In this document: positions 34,610 through 45,790 of the stretch, piece by piece | Layout of the letters: each line of letters begins with the position of its first letter | Numbering within the stretch: position 1 is the first letter of the stretch | Origin: Undibacterium parvum | GTDB taxonomy: Bacteria; Pseudomonadota; Gammaproteobacteria; Burkholderiales; Burkholderiaceae_D | Assembly (NCBI RefSeq): GCF_003955735.1 | Contig: NZ_CP034464.1 | Location: 806,001-870,000 of the forward strand | DNA length: 64,000 bases | Direction of reading: 5' to 3' | Position numbers and translations under genes: made by a program | The notes under the pieces: model-generated | What the model was told of the DNA's origin: nothing | Seen by the model: the letters and a program-made list of their open reading frames with translations, nothing else | Database searches by the model: none

Positions 34610-35428
34610 ATGTTTTCGCGCCTCCTGAAGAAAAATAAGCCCAGCATTCCCAACTACGAAGAGAAGCGATTCTTTCGTCATGAAGACGAAATTTTCTATG
34701 GCCGCTTACGGAGAGCTTTGCCGAATTGCTATATTTTTCCAAAAGTTGAGCTATCCGCGTTAATGGAACCGGTTAGCATGAGCGAAAAACAAAGATTAGC
34801 TGAGTTGGAGCAACTTAAAGGCCGCAAGGTTGACTACGCGATTTTTGATGCCAGCCTAGGTTTGCTGTGCGTGATTGAACTGAGCGCGCAAGCCGAGTCT
34901 GAGGACAGCCAAGTCTCGAACAGCGAATATTTAAAAAGCGCAGGTATTAAGAGCATACGCTGGAATCAAAATCCTCTGCCTTCTTCGGATCAGATTTTGC
35001 GAACACTCGCACCATTTTCCTCTCTGGCTTCACCTAAGCCAGATATCGCCGCCAGCACCGTTATCAAAACCTCTTATGTAGAAGCACCCAAGACCTTAGA
35101 TACGGTACAGGTAATGTATCAGTCGGATCCCGAGCCAAGTAACATCATGGGTTTGACGGTCGCGGCAATAGAGAGGCTGGCACCGAACGGGCATCTTAAA
35201 ACACGCTATCCCCATGTCTGGCAGCGTATTTGCCTGTTTAGTACCGAGCCTAAGCATCTTAAAAAATATCTAGCCTCGCTCTTCTTGCAAGATAGAGGCG
35301 TCGAGCGCGCCGGATTTCCTGCCGAAGTGATCAAGGAAATCACCGATATTCAGGGTGAGAACGAAAGATTTTTGCAAGTATCGATGCCACGCGGCACGAC
35401 TTGGGACACTACATTTATTAACCGTTAG
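34610..35428 (+). CDS. DUF2726 domain protein
   Basis: 272 residues from ATG 34610; a TTG four codons upstream is unlikely. The N-terminal part (about 20-140) matches DUF2726: RFFRHEDEIFYGRLRRAL, YIFPKVELSALME, KGRKVDYAIFD, LCVIELS. The pattern D in VDYAIFD and E in VIELS suggests a nuclease-like (PD-(D/E)XK-type) fold as discussed for this family. The C-terminal half (about 150-272) is unrecognised. Ends before a clear terminator. Confidence 0.8.
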   Translation: MFSRLLKKNKPSIPNYEEKRFFRHEDEIFYGRLRRALPNCYIFPKVELSALMEPVSMSEKQRLAELEQLKGRKVDYAIFDASLGLLCVIELSAQAESEDSQVSNSEYLKSAGIKSIRWNQNPLPSSDQILRTLAPFSSLASPKPDIAASTVIKTSYVEAPKTLDTVQVMYQSDPEPSNIMGLTVAAIERLAPNGHLKTRYPHVWQRICLFSTEPKHLKKYLASLFLQDRGVERAGFPAEVIKEITDIQGENERFLQVSMPRGTTWDTTFINR

Positions 35429-35436
35429 GGCCGCAA

Positions 35437-35463
35437 AAGCGCCTCTGCAGGCGCTTGTTTTTT
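35437..35463 (+). terminator. rho-independent terminator
   Basis: Perfect 8-bp stem AAGCGCCT/AGGCGCTT, 4-nt loop CTGC, followed by GTTTTTT. Ends the DUF2726 gene. It also rules out a TTG start at 35455 for the next gene. Confidence 0.88.
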
Positions 35464-35490
35464 GCAAACGAGCCTAATCGCCAAATCAGC

Positions 35491-36048
35491 ATGTTCAAGT
35501 CCAGACTGAAGTCGTTTCCCGTACTACAGACGGATAGCTACCAACTCCGAAAAATTAAGCGTAGCGATATTGATAGTGTTTTCAAGGGACTATCGAATCC
35601 GCGCGTGAGCAACTGGTATGGCGTCACTTATGCCAGTAAAAAAGCCACACAAAGCCAAATGAAATGGTATCGCCGCATACTCAAAGAACAAACCGGTATC
35701 TGGTGGGCGATTTGCTCAATAGAAAATCCTACACAGCTTCTAGGAACTTGCGGCTTTTATCACTACGATAAAGACAATCGAAATGCCGACATGGGGTATT
35801 GGCTACACGAAGAATTTTGGGGGCAAGGGATCATGTCTGCATGCCTGCCTGTCATGTTAGCTTATGCGTTTTCACGAATGCATGTACACCGTGTGGAGGC
35901 CGAAGTCGAACCGGAAAATTTTGCCAGCATCGCTTTGTTAGGCAAACTAGGATTCCAGTTTGAGGGTAGACGCAGGCAATGTGAATGGAAAAACGATCAT
36001 TACCTTGACCTGGAATACCATGCGCTACTCAAGCTAGAATTTAAATAA
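35491..36048 (+). CDS. GNAT acetyltransferase, RimJ/RimL type
   Basis: 185 residues from ATG 35491. The fold shows PVLQTDSYQLRKIKRSD at the start, GYWLHEEFWGQGIMSACLP as the acetyl-CoA binding turn (Q/R-x-x-G-x-G/A), and EVEPENFASIALLGKLGFQFEG near the end, typical of RimJ/RimL-like N-acetyltransferases. It transfers acetyl from acetyl-CoA to an amine, possibly a protein N-terminus; the substrate is not predictable. A MITE-like element begins 4 bp after the stop. Confidence 0.87.
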   Translation: MFKSRLKSFPVLQTDSYQLRKIKRSDIDSVFKGLSNPRVSNWYGVTYASKKATQSQMKWYRRILKEQTGIWWAICSIENPTQLLGTCGFYHYDKDNRNADMGYWLHEEFWGQGIMSACLPVMLAYAFSRMHVHRVEAEVEPENFASIALLGKLGFQFEGRRRQCEWKNDHYLDLEYHALLKLEFK

Positions 36049-36051
36049 ATT

Positions 36052-36118
36052 AGGACTTACGCAAAATTGTTCCAGCTAGGCGAGTACAACGACGCTGGGG
36101 CGGTTTTGCGTAAGTCCT
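36052..36118. repeat. MITE-like element, copy 2
   Basis: 67 bp with terminal inverted repeats AGGACTTACGCAAAAT and GTTTTGCGTAAGTCCT (36103-36118, one mismatch). A shorter version of the element at 30936-31037, sharing TCCAGCTAG and ACGACGCTGG internally. Sits between the GNAT gene and ribA. Confidence 0.8.
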
Positions 36119-36123
36119 ATCAA

Positions 36124-36768
36124 TTAAAGATCCGGCTGCATCAAATGTCCAAGCTTGCTGACCTTAGTGCTTAGGTAGCGCTCATTGTATTGATTGCGCT
36201 CTATGATTAAAGGGATATGTTCTTCTACCCGTATCTGCATCCCTAGCATCGCCGAAATCTTGCGCGGATTGTTGGTCATCAATCGCAAAGAGCTGATTCC
36301 CAGATGCTTTAACATCGGCTCTACCAGGCTATAACTACGTAAATCCGCGGCAAAACCCAGTTGTTGATTCGCTTCTACCGTATCAGCTCCCTGATCTTGC
36401 AAACGGTAGGCATGCACCTTGTTTAACAGACCTATGCCACGTCCTTCTTGCCTGAGGTAGAGCAAGACACCACGACCTTCTTTGGCAATTTTTTGCATAG
36501 CCATCTCTAGCTGAGGTCCACAATCACAGCGTTGACTAAATAAAGCATCGCCAGTCAGACATTCTGAGTGCAGACGCGCCAACACCGGCGTGCCATCTGC
36601 AACATCACCCAGAGTGAGCGCAATATGCTCTTTACCGGTAGCCGTTTCTACAAAAGCATGCATCTGAAAAGTCGCCCAGGTCGTTGGCAATTGACAGGAC
36701 GTGACATATTCCAGTGCTTGATCTTCGGTAGTTACTGGCAGGTCCTTACTAGGCATAACAATTCTCAC
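36124..36768 (-). CDS. ribA: GTP cyclohydrolase II
   Basis: 214 residues. First committed step of riboflavin synthesis: GTP to diaminohydroxyribosylaminopyrimidine phosphate, formate and pyrophosphate. Zinc ligands are in [27 protein letters not shown] is the catalytic/GTP-binding segment; the C-terminus has TNNPRKI. It is a stand-alone RibA domain, not fused to DHBP synthase. ATG 36756 (MPSKDLP) is an alternative start. No FMN riboswitch is visible upstream. Confidence 0.95.
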   Translation of the reverse strand: MRIVMPSKDLPVTTEDQALEYVTSCQLPTTWATFQMHAFVETATGKEHIALTLGDVADGTPVLARLHSECLTGDALFSQRCDCGPQLEMAMQKIAKEGRGVLLYLRQEGRGIGLLNKVHAYRLQDQGADTVEANQQLGFAADLRSYSLVEPMLKHLGISSLRLMTNNPRKISAMLGMQIRVEEHIPLIIERNQYNERYLSTKVSKLGHLMQPDL

Positions 36769-36962
36769 GGATTCTTTTTCGAGGTTAAGGCTGGTAATTT
36801 GAAACAGTGGGCGCAGCAGCGCACTCGCTTATTTCAATCACAGCGACAGTATAAACGAAAGCGCTAGCCTAATAGAACGCTGCGAACGATCGTCCTATTT
36901 TTTCTTTCGCTTGTTCTTTCTATCTCTCTTATTTATGGGCAAATCTTAAAAACGCAAGTCTA

Positions 36963-37008
36963 GTAAAAAAGGCACGAGGGGCAGCGCTCTTGCGCCCGCT
37001 CGTGCCTT
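36963..37008 (-). terminator. rho-independent terminator after ilvD
   Basis: On the minus strand a stem AAGGCACGAG/CTCGTGCC with an inner GC-rich loop, followed by six T. Lies 42 bp past the ilvD stop. Confidence 0.85.
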
Positions 37009-37049
37009 GCTGTAGAACTGAACTAAAAAAACGATTGTAGAAAATTATA

Positions 37050-38924
37050 CTAACGCTTTAATTGTGAAATATCCCTTACCGCACCACGATCGGCCGAGGT
37101 AGCCAGCGCGGCATAGGCTTGCAGAGCTTGCGAGACATAGCGTTCACGGCTGACTGGCTTCCACGCCAGATCACCTTTGGCATCCATCGCGAGGCGACGG
37201 GCGGCCAGATCAACATCGCTGATTTTAAGGTGCATGCTACGTCCGGGAATATCGATTTCTATGATATCGCCCTCTTCCACCAAGCCGATTGCCCCGCCCT
37301 CAGCCGCTTCTGGTGAGGCGTGACCGATTACCAGCCCGGAGGAGCCACCAGAGAAGCGGCCGTCGGTGAATAAGGCGCAAGCCTTGCCCAAGCCTTTGGA
37401 TTTGATGTAGGAAGTCGGATACAACATCTCTTGCATACCAGGACCACCTTTAGGGCCCTCATAACGGATGATGACGACATCGCCTTCATGTACGGTGTCA
37501 CCCAGGATAGCCTCGACCGCGTCATCCTGACTCTCAAACACGCGTGCCTTGCCGGTAAATTTCAGGATACTTTCATCCACACCCGCCGTTTTCACGATAC
37601 AGCCGTTCTCCGCCAGATTACCGTAGAGCACCGCCAGACCGCCGTCTTGCGAATAGGCGTGCGCCTTATCGCGGATACAGCCTTCAGACCTATCCATATC
37701 GAGACTATCAAAACGCTGCTCTTGTGAGAATGCGGTTTGAGTAGGCACACCACCAGGTGCCGCGCTAAATAACTTACGCACGGCCGCGCTGTCGCTGACC
37801 ATAATATCGTTCTGAGCGATTGCCTCTGCCATCGTCGCGCTATGCACGGTAGGCAGCGAGGTGTCGAGCAAACCGCCGCGCGCTAACTCGCCAAGGATAG
37901 CGATAATGCCGCCAGCTCTATGTACGTCTTCGATATGGTATTTATCCGTCATAGGAGCGACCTTGCACAGGCATGGCACCTTGCGCGAGATGCGGTCTAT
38001 ATCGGCCATCTTGAAATCGACACCGGCTTCATGCGCCGCCGCCAGCATGTGCAATACGGTATTGGTAGAGCCGCCCATCGCCACATCCAATGCCATGGCA
38101 TTCTCAAAAGCGGCCTTAGTGGCGATAGAGCGTGGCAAAACCGTGTAATCATCCTGCTCATAATGGCGCTTCGCCAAATCAACGATCACGCGACCGGCGC
38201 GTAAAAATAATTGTTTACGGTCAGCATGCGTGGCCAGAATGGTACCGTTACCGGGCAAAGACAGACCCAGAGCTTCGGTCAGGCAATTCATCGAATTGGC
38301 CGTAAACATCCCTGAGCAAGAACCGCAAGTCGGGCACGCAGAGCGCTCGATACGGCCGATTTCCTCATCCGAGACGCTGCTGTCGCCAGCCTTGATCATG
38401 GCATCGACCAGATCAATCTTCATGATTTTTTGTACGCCAGTTTGCTTAGGATGCAGGGTTTCTAAGACCTTGCCAGCTTCCATCGGGCCGCCGGACACGA
38501 ACACCACTGGGATGTTTAGACGCATCGCGGCCATCAACATACCTGGGGTAATTTTGTCGCAATTCGAGATGCACACCATGGCATCAGCGCAATGGGCATT
38601 GACCATGTACTCCACCGAATCGGCAATCAATTCGCGCGAAGGCAAGGAGTACAACATGCCGCCGTGACCCATAGCGATACCGTCATCCACGGCTATGGTA
38701 TTAAATTCTTTAGCGACACCACCGGCCGCTTCGATTTCACGCGCCACCAATTGCCCCAAATCTTTTAGATGCACGTGTCCTGGCACAAATTGGGTAAATG
38801 AATTGACCACGGCGACGATAGGCTTATCGAAATCGCCGTCCTTCATACCGGTGGCACGCCATAGCGCGCGCGCGCCCGCCATATTGCGGCCGTGAGTGGT
38901 GGTACGTGAACGATATACGGGCAT
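37050..38924 (-). CDS. ilvD: dihydroxy-acid dehydratase
   Basis: 624 residues, normal length. Converts dihydroxy-isovalerate and dihydroxy-methylvalerate to the keto acids in valine and isoleucine synthesis. The iron-sulfur Cys residues are in [10 protein letters not shown] and [18 protein letters not shown]-like [12 protein letters not shown] and [10 protein letters not shown] are also present. Starts [19 protein letters not shown]. Monocistronic with its own terminator; no leader peptide or T-box-like feature is evident. Confidence 0.97.
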   Translation of the reverse strand: MPVYRSRTTTHGRNMAGARALWRATGMKDGDFDKPIVAVVNSFTQFVPGHVHLKDLGQLVAREIEAAGGVAKEFNTIAVDDGIAMGHGGMLYSLPSRELIADSVEYMVNAHCADAMVCISNCDKITPGMLMAAMRLNIPVVFVSGGPMEAGKVLETLHPKQTGVQKIMKIDLVDAMIKAGDSSVSDEEIGRIERSACPTCGSCSGMFTANSMNCLTEALGLSLPGNGTILATHADRKQLFLRAGRVIVDLAKRHYEQDDYTVLPRSIATKAAFENAMALDVAMGGSTNTVLHMLAAAHEAGVDFKMADIDRISRKVPCLCKVAPMTDKYHIEDVHRAGGIIAILGELARGGLLDTSLPTVHSATMAEAIAQNDIMVSDSAAVRKLFSAAPGGVPTQTAFSQEQRFDSLDMDRSEGCIRDKAHAYSQDGGLAVLYGNLAENGCIVKTAGVDESILKFTGKARVFESQDDAVEAILGDTVHEGDVVIIRYEGPKGGPGMQEMLYPTSYIKSKGLGKACALFTDGRFSGGSSGLVIGHASPEAAEGGAIGLVEEGDIIEIDIPGRSMHLKISDVDLAARRLAMDAKGDLAWKPVSRERYVSQALQAYAALATSADRGAVRDISQLKR

Positions 38925-39038
38925 GCTGATTCTCCAAAAGATAGACTTAGTCGTGATGAGTACAGCTTGCCTTGCCTAGGCCCATATGTCAAATAGCAAA
39001 TATCAAACAAATTAAGATGTTTTACATATAAATAGATC

Positions 39039-39070
39039 AAAAAAAAAGCGGAGCATGTTGGCTCCGCTTT
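39039..39070 (-). terminator. rho-independent terminator after fbp
   Basis: Perfect 10-bp stem AAAGCGGAGC/GCTCCGCTTT with 6-nt loop, followed on the minus strand by a long T-run. Ends the pepN-fbp operon. Confidence 0.92.
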
Positions 39071-39120
39071 CGTCCCATCATGCCGACTCTGTGCAGAGCC
39101 GGCTTAAGGCGATCTAATAT

Positions 39121-40122
39121 TTACTCTTGATGATACTTAGTGACGCGCTCAACTTCGTTTTTTGAACCTAGGAACACCGGTACGCGCTGATGCAACTTAG
39201 TCGGTACGATATCGAGCATACGCTGCTTACCATCTGTGGAAGCACCGCCGGCCTGCTCGACGATCATGGACATGGGGTTGGCTTCATACATCAAACGCAA
39301 TTTACCTGGTTTATCGAGATCACGCGCATCGGCCGGGTACATGAAAACCCCGCCGCGGTTCAGGATGCGATGCACATCCGCCACCATAGAGGCGATCCAA
39401 CGCATATTATAATCCTTGCCCAGAGGGCCGGTCTTACCCGCCATCATTTCATTAACATAACGGGTGACTGGAGGAAACCAATGACGCGTATTCGAGGCGT
39501 TAATGGCAAATTCCTGCGTGTCTTCCGGGATCTGCATATTGCGCTGAGTCAGCACCCATGATCCCATCTCTCTATCAAGCGTAAAGCAGTTCACACCATG
39601 TCCAGTTGTCAAGACCAGCATGGTTTGGGGGCCATACACGGCATAACCTGCGGCCACCTGCTTGCTACCGGCTTGCATAAAGTCTTGCTCAGTCGGCGTG
39701 CCCATGCCTTCCGGCGCTTTGAGGACAGAAAAAATAGTCCCGATAGAGACATTTACATCGATATTGCTAGAGCCATCGAGTGGATCAAACAAGAGCATGT
39801 ACTCGCCCATAGGATAACGATTTGGGATCGGATGTATGCTTTCCATCTCTTCCGATGCCATCGCAGCTAAATGGCCACCCCACTCATTGGCTTCGAGCAA
39901 AATTTCATTGGAAAGTATATCCAATTTCTTTTGTACTTCGCCCTGTACATTTTCAGTATCGGCAGTACCCAAGACTTCGCCCAAAGCACCCTTGCCGACC
40001 GCATGGCTAATGGTTTTGCAGGCTCGTGCAACGACCTCAATCAAGAGTCGCAACTCGGCCGGTATCGTATTGTTTAGACGTTGTTCTTCGACCAGATGTT
40101 GCGTCAGACTTACTCGTTTCAT
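39121..40122 (-). CDS. fbp: class I fructose-1,6-bisphosphatase
   Basis: 333 residues. Hydrolyses fructose-1,6-bisphosphate to fructose-6-phosphate in gluconeogenesis. The metal site is in [15 protein letters not shown], preceded by MASEEME; the substrate loop [20 protein letters not shown] is split here as YPADARD and [19 protein letters not shown] is near the end. Follows pepN by 28 bp on the same strand, so they are probably co-transcribed. Confidence 0.96.
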   Translation of the reverse strand: MKRVSLTQHLVEEQRLNNTIPAELRLLIEVVARACKTISHAVGKGALGEVLGTADTENVQGEVQKKLDILSNEILLEANEWGGHLAAMASEEMESIHPIPNRYPMGEYMLLFDPLDGSSNIDVNVSIGTIFSVLKAPEGMGTPTEQDFMQAGSKQVAAGYAVYGPQTMLVLTTGHGVNCFTLDREMGSWVLTQRNMQIPEDTQEFAINASNTRHWFPPVTRYVNEMMAGKTGPLGKDYNMRWIASMVADVHRILNRGGVFMYPADARDLDKPGKLRLMYEANPMSMIVEQAGGASTDGKQRMLDIVPTKLHQRVPVFLGSKNEVERVTKYHQE

Positions 40123-40150
40123 GTTTTTCCTTTGAATTTCTATTATTGAA

Positions 40151-42826
40151 TCAGGATGCCAATGCTTTGCTAACGACTTCCAGTACGTCTTTCGAGAGTT
40201 TTTTAGTCTCTGCCACTTTTTGCAATGCCGCTTTCATATGCGCTTGCAGATTTTGTGGATATTTTTTCCATCTATCCAGACTACGCGCCAAGCGGGCCGC
40301 AACTTGCGGATTGAGTTTATTCAAAGCGATCACCAATTCTGCCCATAAGGCGTAACCACTGCCATCGGCCGCGTGGAAGCGGGCTGGATTGGCATTGCAG
40401 AAATTAAAGATCAGGCTACGCGCACGATTCGGATTGCTTAACGTGAAGGCTGAATGCTTCATTAATTCTCTGACCTTAGCGACATCGCAAGTGTAAGCGC
40501 TGGCCTGCAGCATAAACCACTTGTCGATTACCAGAGCTTCGTTCTTGAAGTCTTTATAGAATTTTTGCAGAGACTGCGCGGCGGCTTTGGTATTTTTGGC
40601 GGAGCCTGAAAAATTACTCAAGCCGCTCAATGCTGCCAGTCTATCTGTCATATTCTGTGCTTCATCAAACTGAGTCTTGGCCAGCATAAAGGTCGCATCA
40701 TCGGGCCACGCCAGTAAATACGCAAGGGCGACATTCTTCAAACCACGTTTTGCCGCAGAAACCGCATCCGGGCTATATTTACCCGGTGTCAGATTATTCT
40801 CATAAGCACTCAATAAATCCGATTTCAGATGTTGCGCTAAGCTTGCGCGCACAAACTGGCGTGCCGTGTGTATGCTCTGCGGATCAACCACGGCGAATTC
40901 TTCCGCGATCATTGCTTCAGAAGGCAAGGTCAGCACCACTTCGCGGAAAGAAGGATCTAAAGTGGTATCGTTTAAGGTGGCGCGTAAGGCCTCAATGAAC
41001 ATCGCATCGAGTTCCAGCTCCTCGCCTTTTTGCACGGCATTAGTTAGCTTCACCAAACGGCGCGTTGCCAAGCGCTGACCAGCCTCCCAGCGATTGAAGG
41101 GGTCGCTGTCATTCGCTAACAAATGCCCTAATTCTTCGTCGGTATAAGCGTACTCAAGCACCACCGGCGCCGAGAAATTGCGCAAGATCGAAGGTGTAGG
41201 TTTTTGCGTGATGCCAGTAAAGCGGAAAGTCTGGCTCTCTGCGGTCAGCTCTAGTACCAGCGTGTTGTTACTAGTCGTGGTTTGCCCCTCTAATTGCAGC
41301 TTGAGGTCTTTACCATCCGCACCTAACAAGCCGATCGCAACCGGGATATGGAAAGGCAGTTTCTTGCTTTGTCCTGGCGTGTCGGGGCAAGTCTGACTCA
41401 AAGTTATTTGGTAGATCTTGGCATCAGCGTCATAACTGGTTTCTGCCTTGACGCGTGGGGTACCGGCCTGGCTATACCAACGCTCAAACTGTGCCAGATC
41501 GTGGCCGCTGGAGTCTGCCATGGCAGCACGGAAATCATCGCAGGCGACGGCCTGACCATCGTGGCGCTTAAAGTACAGATCCATGCCTTTGCGGAAGCCA
41601 TCATGACCGAGCAAGGTGTAATACATGCGCACCACTTCCGCGCCTTTTTCGTAAATTGTGACCGTATAAAAATTATTGATTTCTACGAAGGAATCGGGGC
41701 GTACTGGGTGTGCCATAGGGCCGGCATCTTCCGAAAACTGAACCTGACGCAGCACACGCACATCTTCGATACGCTTGACCGCCCTGCCCGTTTCTGTACC
41801 GACCAGATCAGCGGAAAATTCCTGATCGCGAAATACCGTCAAACCTTCTTTCAGCGACAACTGAAACCAGTCGCGGCAAGTGACACGGTTACCGGTCCAG
41901 TTATGGAAGTATTCATGACCGACTACCGATTCTATGCCAGCGTAATCGACGTCGGTAGCAATACTAGGATTGGCCAGGACATACTTGGTATTGAAAATAT
42001 TCAAACCCTTATTTTCCATGGCACCCATATTAAAGTCGCTGGTAGCCACGATCATGAAACGATCTAAGTCAAGTTCAAGGCCAAAGCGCTCTTCGTCCCA
42101 ACGTATGCTGTTTTTCAGAGAATCCATGGCATGCTGGGTCTTATCCAGATTGCCGGCCTCTACCCACACCTGCAGCAAGACCTTACGGCCAGATTTCAGC
42201 TTATATTTTTCTTCCTGACAGACCAATTTACCGGCCACCAAGGCGAACAAATACGAAGGCTTTTTAAATGGATCTTCCCAGGTAGCATAGTGGCGGCCAT
42301 CACCCAGATCACCTTCGGCGATCAAATTGCCGTTGGATAATAAGACCGGGTATTTCTTCTTATCACCACGCAACATGATGGTGAAAGTTCCCATCACATC
42401 TGGGCGATCAGGGTAATACGTAATCTTGCGGAAGCCTTCGGCCTCACATTGGGTAAAGAAATTCCCATTCGAGACGTACAGGCCGGACATCGAAGTATTT
42501 TTACCTGCCGCAATCACCGTCTCAATTTCCAGCGTCACCACATCGGGCGCGTTGAGGATAGTCAGCTTGCCATCGGCAATGCTGTAGGCGCTTTTTTTCA
42601 GATTCACGCCATTCATGCGCAACTGTAAGAGCTTGATCGTTTCACCAAATAAAACCAGATTTTTCTCGCTGCTATCATGATTACGACGCATGGTCATACG
42701 AGTGGCAACGTGGGTAGCAATCGGATCAAGATCAAATCCCATTTCTACGGTATCAACCCAAAAACCTGGGGCAATATAGTCTTTGCGGAAAATAGTAAGG
42801 GGTTGGCTGGCGATGTCTGTGCGCAT
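40151..42826 (-). CDS. pepN: aminopeptidase N (M1 family)
   Basis: 891 residues, full length. Zinc metallopeptidase that removes N-terminal residues from peptides in the cytoplasm. GAMEN at 268-272, zinc site HEYFH at 304-308 with the third ligand E327 in [12 protein letters not shown]. The C-terminal helical domain is complete. First gene of a likely two-gene unit with fbp. Confidence 0.97.
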   Translation of the reverse strand: MRTDIASQPLTIFRKDYIAPGFWVDTVEMGFDLDPIATHVATRMTMRRNHDSSEKNLVLFGETIKLLQLRMNGVNLKKSAYSIADGKLTILNAPDVVTLEIETVIAAGKNTSMSGLYVSNGNFFTQCEAEGFRKITYYPDRPDVMGTFTIMLRGDKKKYPVLLSNGNLIAEGDLGDGRHYATWEDPFKKPSYLFALVAGKLVCQEEKYKLKSGRKVLLQVWVEAGNLDKTQHAMDSLKNSIRWDEERFGLELDLDRFMIVATSDFNMGAMENKGLNIFNTKYVLANPSIATDVDYAGIESVVGHEYFHNWTGNRVTCRDWFQLSLKEGLTVFRDQEFSADLVGTETGRAVKRIEDVRVLRQVQFSEDAGPMAHPVRPDSFVEINNFYTVTIYEKGAEVVRMYYTLLGHDGFRKGMDLYFKRHDGQAVACDDFRAAMADSSGHDLAQFERWYSQAGTPRVKAETSYDADAKIYQITLSQTCPDTPGQSKKLPFHIPVAIGLLGADGKDLKLQLEGQTTTSNNTLVLELTAESQTFRFTGITQKPTPSILRNFSAPVVLEYAYTDEELGHLLANDSDPFNRWEAGQRLATRRLVKLTNAVQKGEELELDAMFIEALRATLNDTTLDPSFREVVLTLPSEAMIAEEFAVVDPQSIHTARQFVRASLAQHLKSDLLSAYENNLTPGKYSPDAVSAAKRGLKNVALAYLLAWPDDATFMLAKTQFDEAQNMTDRLAALSGLSNFSGSAKNTKAAAQSLQKFYKDFKNEALVIDKWFMLQASAYTCDVAKVRELMKHSAFTLSNPNRARSLIFNFCNANPARFHAADGSGYALWAELVIALNKLNPQVAARLARSLDRWKKYPQNLQAHMKAALQKVAETKKLSKDVLEVVSKALAS

Positions 42827-43192
42827 AGAATTAGTCTCGTAAATGTCAGATGAGAGTCAAAGTTTTACTCAAGTTTCAACAAAGCTTTGCTTAGCCGACT
42901 ATTTTACCAAGCCCAGCGTGGCTACATGACAGGAATATCGCATAAGCAAAGAATATTTGGTATTTATACCAATTCCTGAACTCTTAGGAAAAATAAGCGA
43001 GGACTTACTGATTTTAGCGATGAAGGCTGATAAACCAAAACCTAAGTGGTCTTAGCGCAACGCGTAAAACAGCTACGTATCCAAAGCAACAAGGCCAAGA
43101 CGCAGTACCCATGCGGGCTGCAGGCAACATGCCGCCCGCAGGCGCATGTTTATTGCGCGCTGGCGGCATGGCGTTTTTTTTCTGCTAAGGAG
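42827..43192. other. intergenic region with decayed REP element
   Basis: About 365 bp between DUF1631 gene end and pepN start. Holds REP copy H and the pepN promoter region; no gene is visible. A short AGGACTTAC near 43001 resembles the MITE end but has no partner. Confidence 0.55.
43101..43170. repeat. degenerate REP/BIME-like element, copy H
   Basis: CGCAGTACCCATGCG (43101-43115) and CGCATGTTTATTGCG (43143-43157) match the family arms at about 11 and 10 of 15 positions. A separate 9-bp hairpin CATGCCGCC/GGCGGCATG (43128-43136, 43162-43170) overlaps it. Assigned as a decayed copy with moderate confidence. Confidence 0.5.
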
Positions 43193-45409
43193 CTATTCGC
43201 TAGGGTCTTTTAAGGCGTCGATCAAGGCCCTATCGACCACCGAGTCAGAGACTATCTGAGTCACGCTTCCAGAACGGAACTTCGCGATCAATTCTTCCCC
43301 CGAAATAGAAAATGCATCATGTCCCTGGCGATTGGTGAAAATATAGCGGGTGCGTTTAGGGCTGACCCATGCCAGTTTATAGCGCGCCTGTGCATCATTC
43401 GCTTGGACGAAGTTGAGCCAGACACCGCGATTAAGTACCTCTACCTGTTGCGACCATTCGTCGGGATGCTTATCGATCTGATTTTGCACATGCCGGTTAA
43501 GTCTGCGTTCGCTGGCGCGCTGCGCGATATTCACCGCGATCTCGACTTGCCGTCTAGGTGACAACTCCAAAGGCGCACGGGCAATTGCGGCATGCCGTTC
43601 GGCTAATTTAGAGAAAAAGAACACTCGATCTGGCTCATCCCATTTAATCGCATTGAGCCAGGCGTTGAGCAAAGACAGCATAGAAGGCAGCTTACTGACC
43701 AACTCTTTACGCTCTTCCGCACTGTTTTTGGATTTCAGGCTCCAGATCAAATCATCCATGGTCTTGAGAGCATTCTCAAGCGCATGCGGCTTTTTATCCT
43801 TAACGCTATGCGCAATGGTCAAGATGCGTATCCATTGCTCTAGCAAAAAAGTTTCCAAAAATCCTGCAACTTCACCGGTCTCAACCCGAATTGCGACATC
43901 ATGTTCTGCGAACTCTCTGGCCAGCCGCATTTTTTCTTGCTTCAGAGCGGTCTCTACCGGGAGCGTGATGGCTTCTTCGGTTTTGTCTTCTTCTTCCTGC
44001 AAGAAGGCTTCGAGGTCAGCCACCACGTCCGAGAACAAATCAATTTGCTCATCGAACTCGGTTTGCACGCGCTCGACCACCCCTTCAATCATGTGGTACA
44101 AAGGATCTTCACTGGTCGCATCCGCATCGAGTAAAGCACCCGATTTGGCCAGGGTATCGATCAAGACCCGTGCCGGATGGGTTTCTTTAAAAAAGAAATC
44201 CTTATCCAACAAGGCCACTTTCAAGGTTGGGATCTGTAATTGCCCGATCAGCCCCTTAATATCCTCAGGGATAGTCGGATCATTGAAGACAAAATCAAAA
44301 ATCCTAGCCAGTAGCTCTATCGTACTTTGATCAACATCGGTCAGGCTATCGGCCGGCGCCTGCCTAGACAATTGACGCAAAGGTGACTCACCTCGAACGC
44401 CGGGCTGGACACTGGCATCATGATCCATGCCTTGCTCACTGAGCGGGCCGGTCTTTTGTATGCTGGTCAGGTAATTAAAAAACTGCCGGTCTATGGTCAC
44501 TGTGTCGGCGTTTGCCTGGGCCGCATTGCCCCCACCATGGCCCACGCCATTGCCAGCCCCCGAAAAACCACCGCCAGTTCCGCTCCACGCCAGAGATCCC
44601 GCTGTTCTTTTTCCTGAGCCAGAAATGGGCTGCCCAGAAAAGATGCTTCGCAATTTATTATGCAAATAGGGATCTCTATCGTCTATCTCGTCCTGACTAT
44701 TCGCATCAGAGTTTTTGCCTTTACTGCGATACACATCGCTAATGTCGGGCATGATGCCACGCGCAATCAGGCCCTCATTGATCTCATTAAGTATAGGTTT
44801 TAATTGTAAAAAAATATTAGGTTGCAGTAGCCGCAATACCAAATGATGCGATTCTGGCGTTGCATCAAATTCTTTCCAGGCCTGGTACACGGCATGTACG
44901 AAAACATCAGGGCGAAATGGATTCTGCGAAATATTGATAGGCGTGCGCCTGAGCACATTGCCGATACGGATATTGAGTGCGACCAAAATATCGGCGTTAT
45001 TGACTTCCAGGGCTTGGCTTAAATTTCGGATTAAGAGCTTACTCTCCATCTCATCAAATGACACCAGCGAGAAATCTTCTGCGTCCTTTTTCACCGGTTT
45101 TTTCTTGGCATTGATGGTACTGACTTCTTTAGTCAGCGCCGCATTGATTTGCCCGACCACCAGACGATAAAACGCCGTATTGTTTCGCTTTAACAGTTGA
45201 AAAGCCTGAAAACTGGCGCTCGCCTCTTCTGGTCGTATGGTTTGATCAGATAATTTAAACAGTGCATCGGTCAGACGCGCCGAAAACGCCTCTAATTGAG
45301 ACGAGACCAAATGCGTTGCGATAGGCACCAGGGCCTGCAAGATCAATAAGCGACTGGAGTTGGAAGCTTCGCCTTTTTTTACCGAGCTCGATAGCGGTAT
45401 GTTATCCAT
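43193..45409 (-). CDS. DUF1631 family protein
   Basis: 738 residues. Large soluble, mostly helical protein of the DUF1631 family, found widely in beta- and gammaproteobacteria and of unknown function. Recognisable features: conserved N-terminal RLTDALFKLSDQT region, a Gly-rich linker near residues 275-300 (GTGGGFSGAGNGVGHGGG), acidic EEEDKTEEA, and a C-terminal part with LRPR-like VSPKRTRYIFTNRQG, a segment typical of the family. No signal peptide. Confidence 0.85.
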   Translation of the reverse strand: MDNIPLSSSVKKGEASNSSRLLILQALVPIATHLVSSQLEAFSARLTDALFKLSDQTIRPEEASASFQAFQLLKRNNTAFYRLVVGQINAALTKEVSTINAKKKPVKKDAEDFSLVSFDEMESKLLIRNLSQALEVNNADILVALNIRIGNVLRRTPINISQNPFRPDVFVHAVYQAWKEFDATPESHHLVLRLLQPNIFLQLKPILNEINEGLIARGIMPDISDVYRSKGKNSDANSQDEIDDRDPYLHNKLRSIFSGQPISGSGKRTAGSLAWSGTGGGFSGAGNGVGHGGGNAAQANADTVTIDRQFFNYLTSIQKTGPLSEQGMDHDASVQPGVRGESPLRQLSRQAPADSLTDVDQSTIELLARIFDFVFNDPTIPEDIKGLIGQLQIPTLKVALLDKDFFFKETHPARVLIDTLAKSGALLDADATSEDPLYHMIEGVVERVQTEFDEQIDLFSDVVADLEAFLQEEEDKTEEAITLPVETALKQEKMRLAREFAEHDVAIRVETGEVAGFLETFLLEQWIRILTIAHSVKDKKPHALENALKTMDDLIWSLKSKNSAEERKELVSKLPSMLSLLNAWLNAIKWDEPDRVFFFSKLAERHAAIARAPLELSPRRQVEIAVNIAQRASERRLNRHVQNQIDKHPDEWSQQVEVLNRGVWLNFVQANDAQARYKLAWVSPKRTRYIFTNRQGHDAFSISGEELIAKFRSGSVTQIVSDSVVDRALIDALKDPSE

Positions 45410-45443
45410 GATTCACCCAAGGGATGGAAGTAAAAGGCCTAGA

Positions 45444-45635
45444 TCAATTTGAATAATACGCTTCTGTAGCGAAGGTAATCACAACAATCAGCATCACCGC
45501 AAAAAACAGCACTGCCAACAAACGACCAAATTTAGGGCTAGCGTCTGGCTCTGGCACTCCTTGTTGTGCATCCGCCGATGCTGAAACTGAGGTTGAGGCT
45601 GAATTACTCTCTTTTGATCCTGATGTCTGATTCAT
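45444..45635 (-). CDS. small single-pass membrane protein
   Basis: 63 residues from ATG 45635 (MNQTSGSKES); the longer frame to 45752 has no supporting ribosome site. Ser/Ala-rich polar N-terminus, then one helix (FGRLLAVLFFAVMLIVVITF) near the C-terminus. Not recognised. It lies 34 bp upstream of the DUF1631 gene on the same strand and may be co-transcribed. Real gene status is moderately supported. Confidence 0.55.
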   Translation of the reverse strand: MNQTSGSKESNSASTSVSASADAQQGVPEPDASPKFGRLLAVLFFAVMLIVVITFATEAYYSN

Positions 45636-45790
45636 TTTATATCTGCTGTCTAGGCATTTCAATCGGTGGATGTTAACAGAGCCGAGCACGCTACTGGAAA
45701 AAACTGTTGATTTACAGAACGAAACTGCGGCAGGCTGTTGTTTTTCGTACATTAAGATCTAAGCAGTACAGTCACTGAGCGCGTTGGCGG

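Noticed and set aside
36769..36960. FMN riboswitch before ribA
   Set aside because: No conserved riboswitch core blocks could be seen in the leader.
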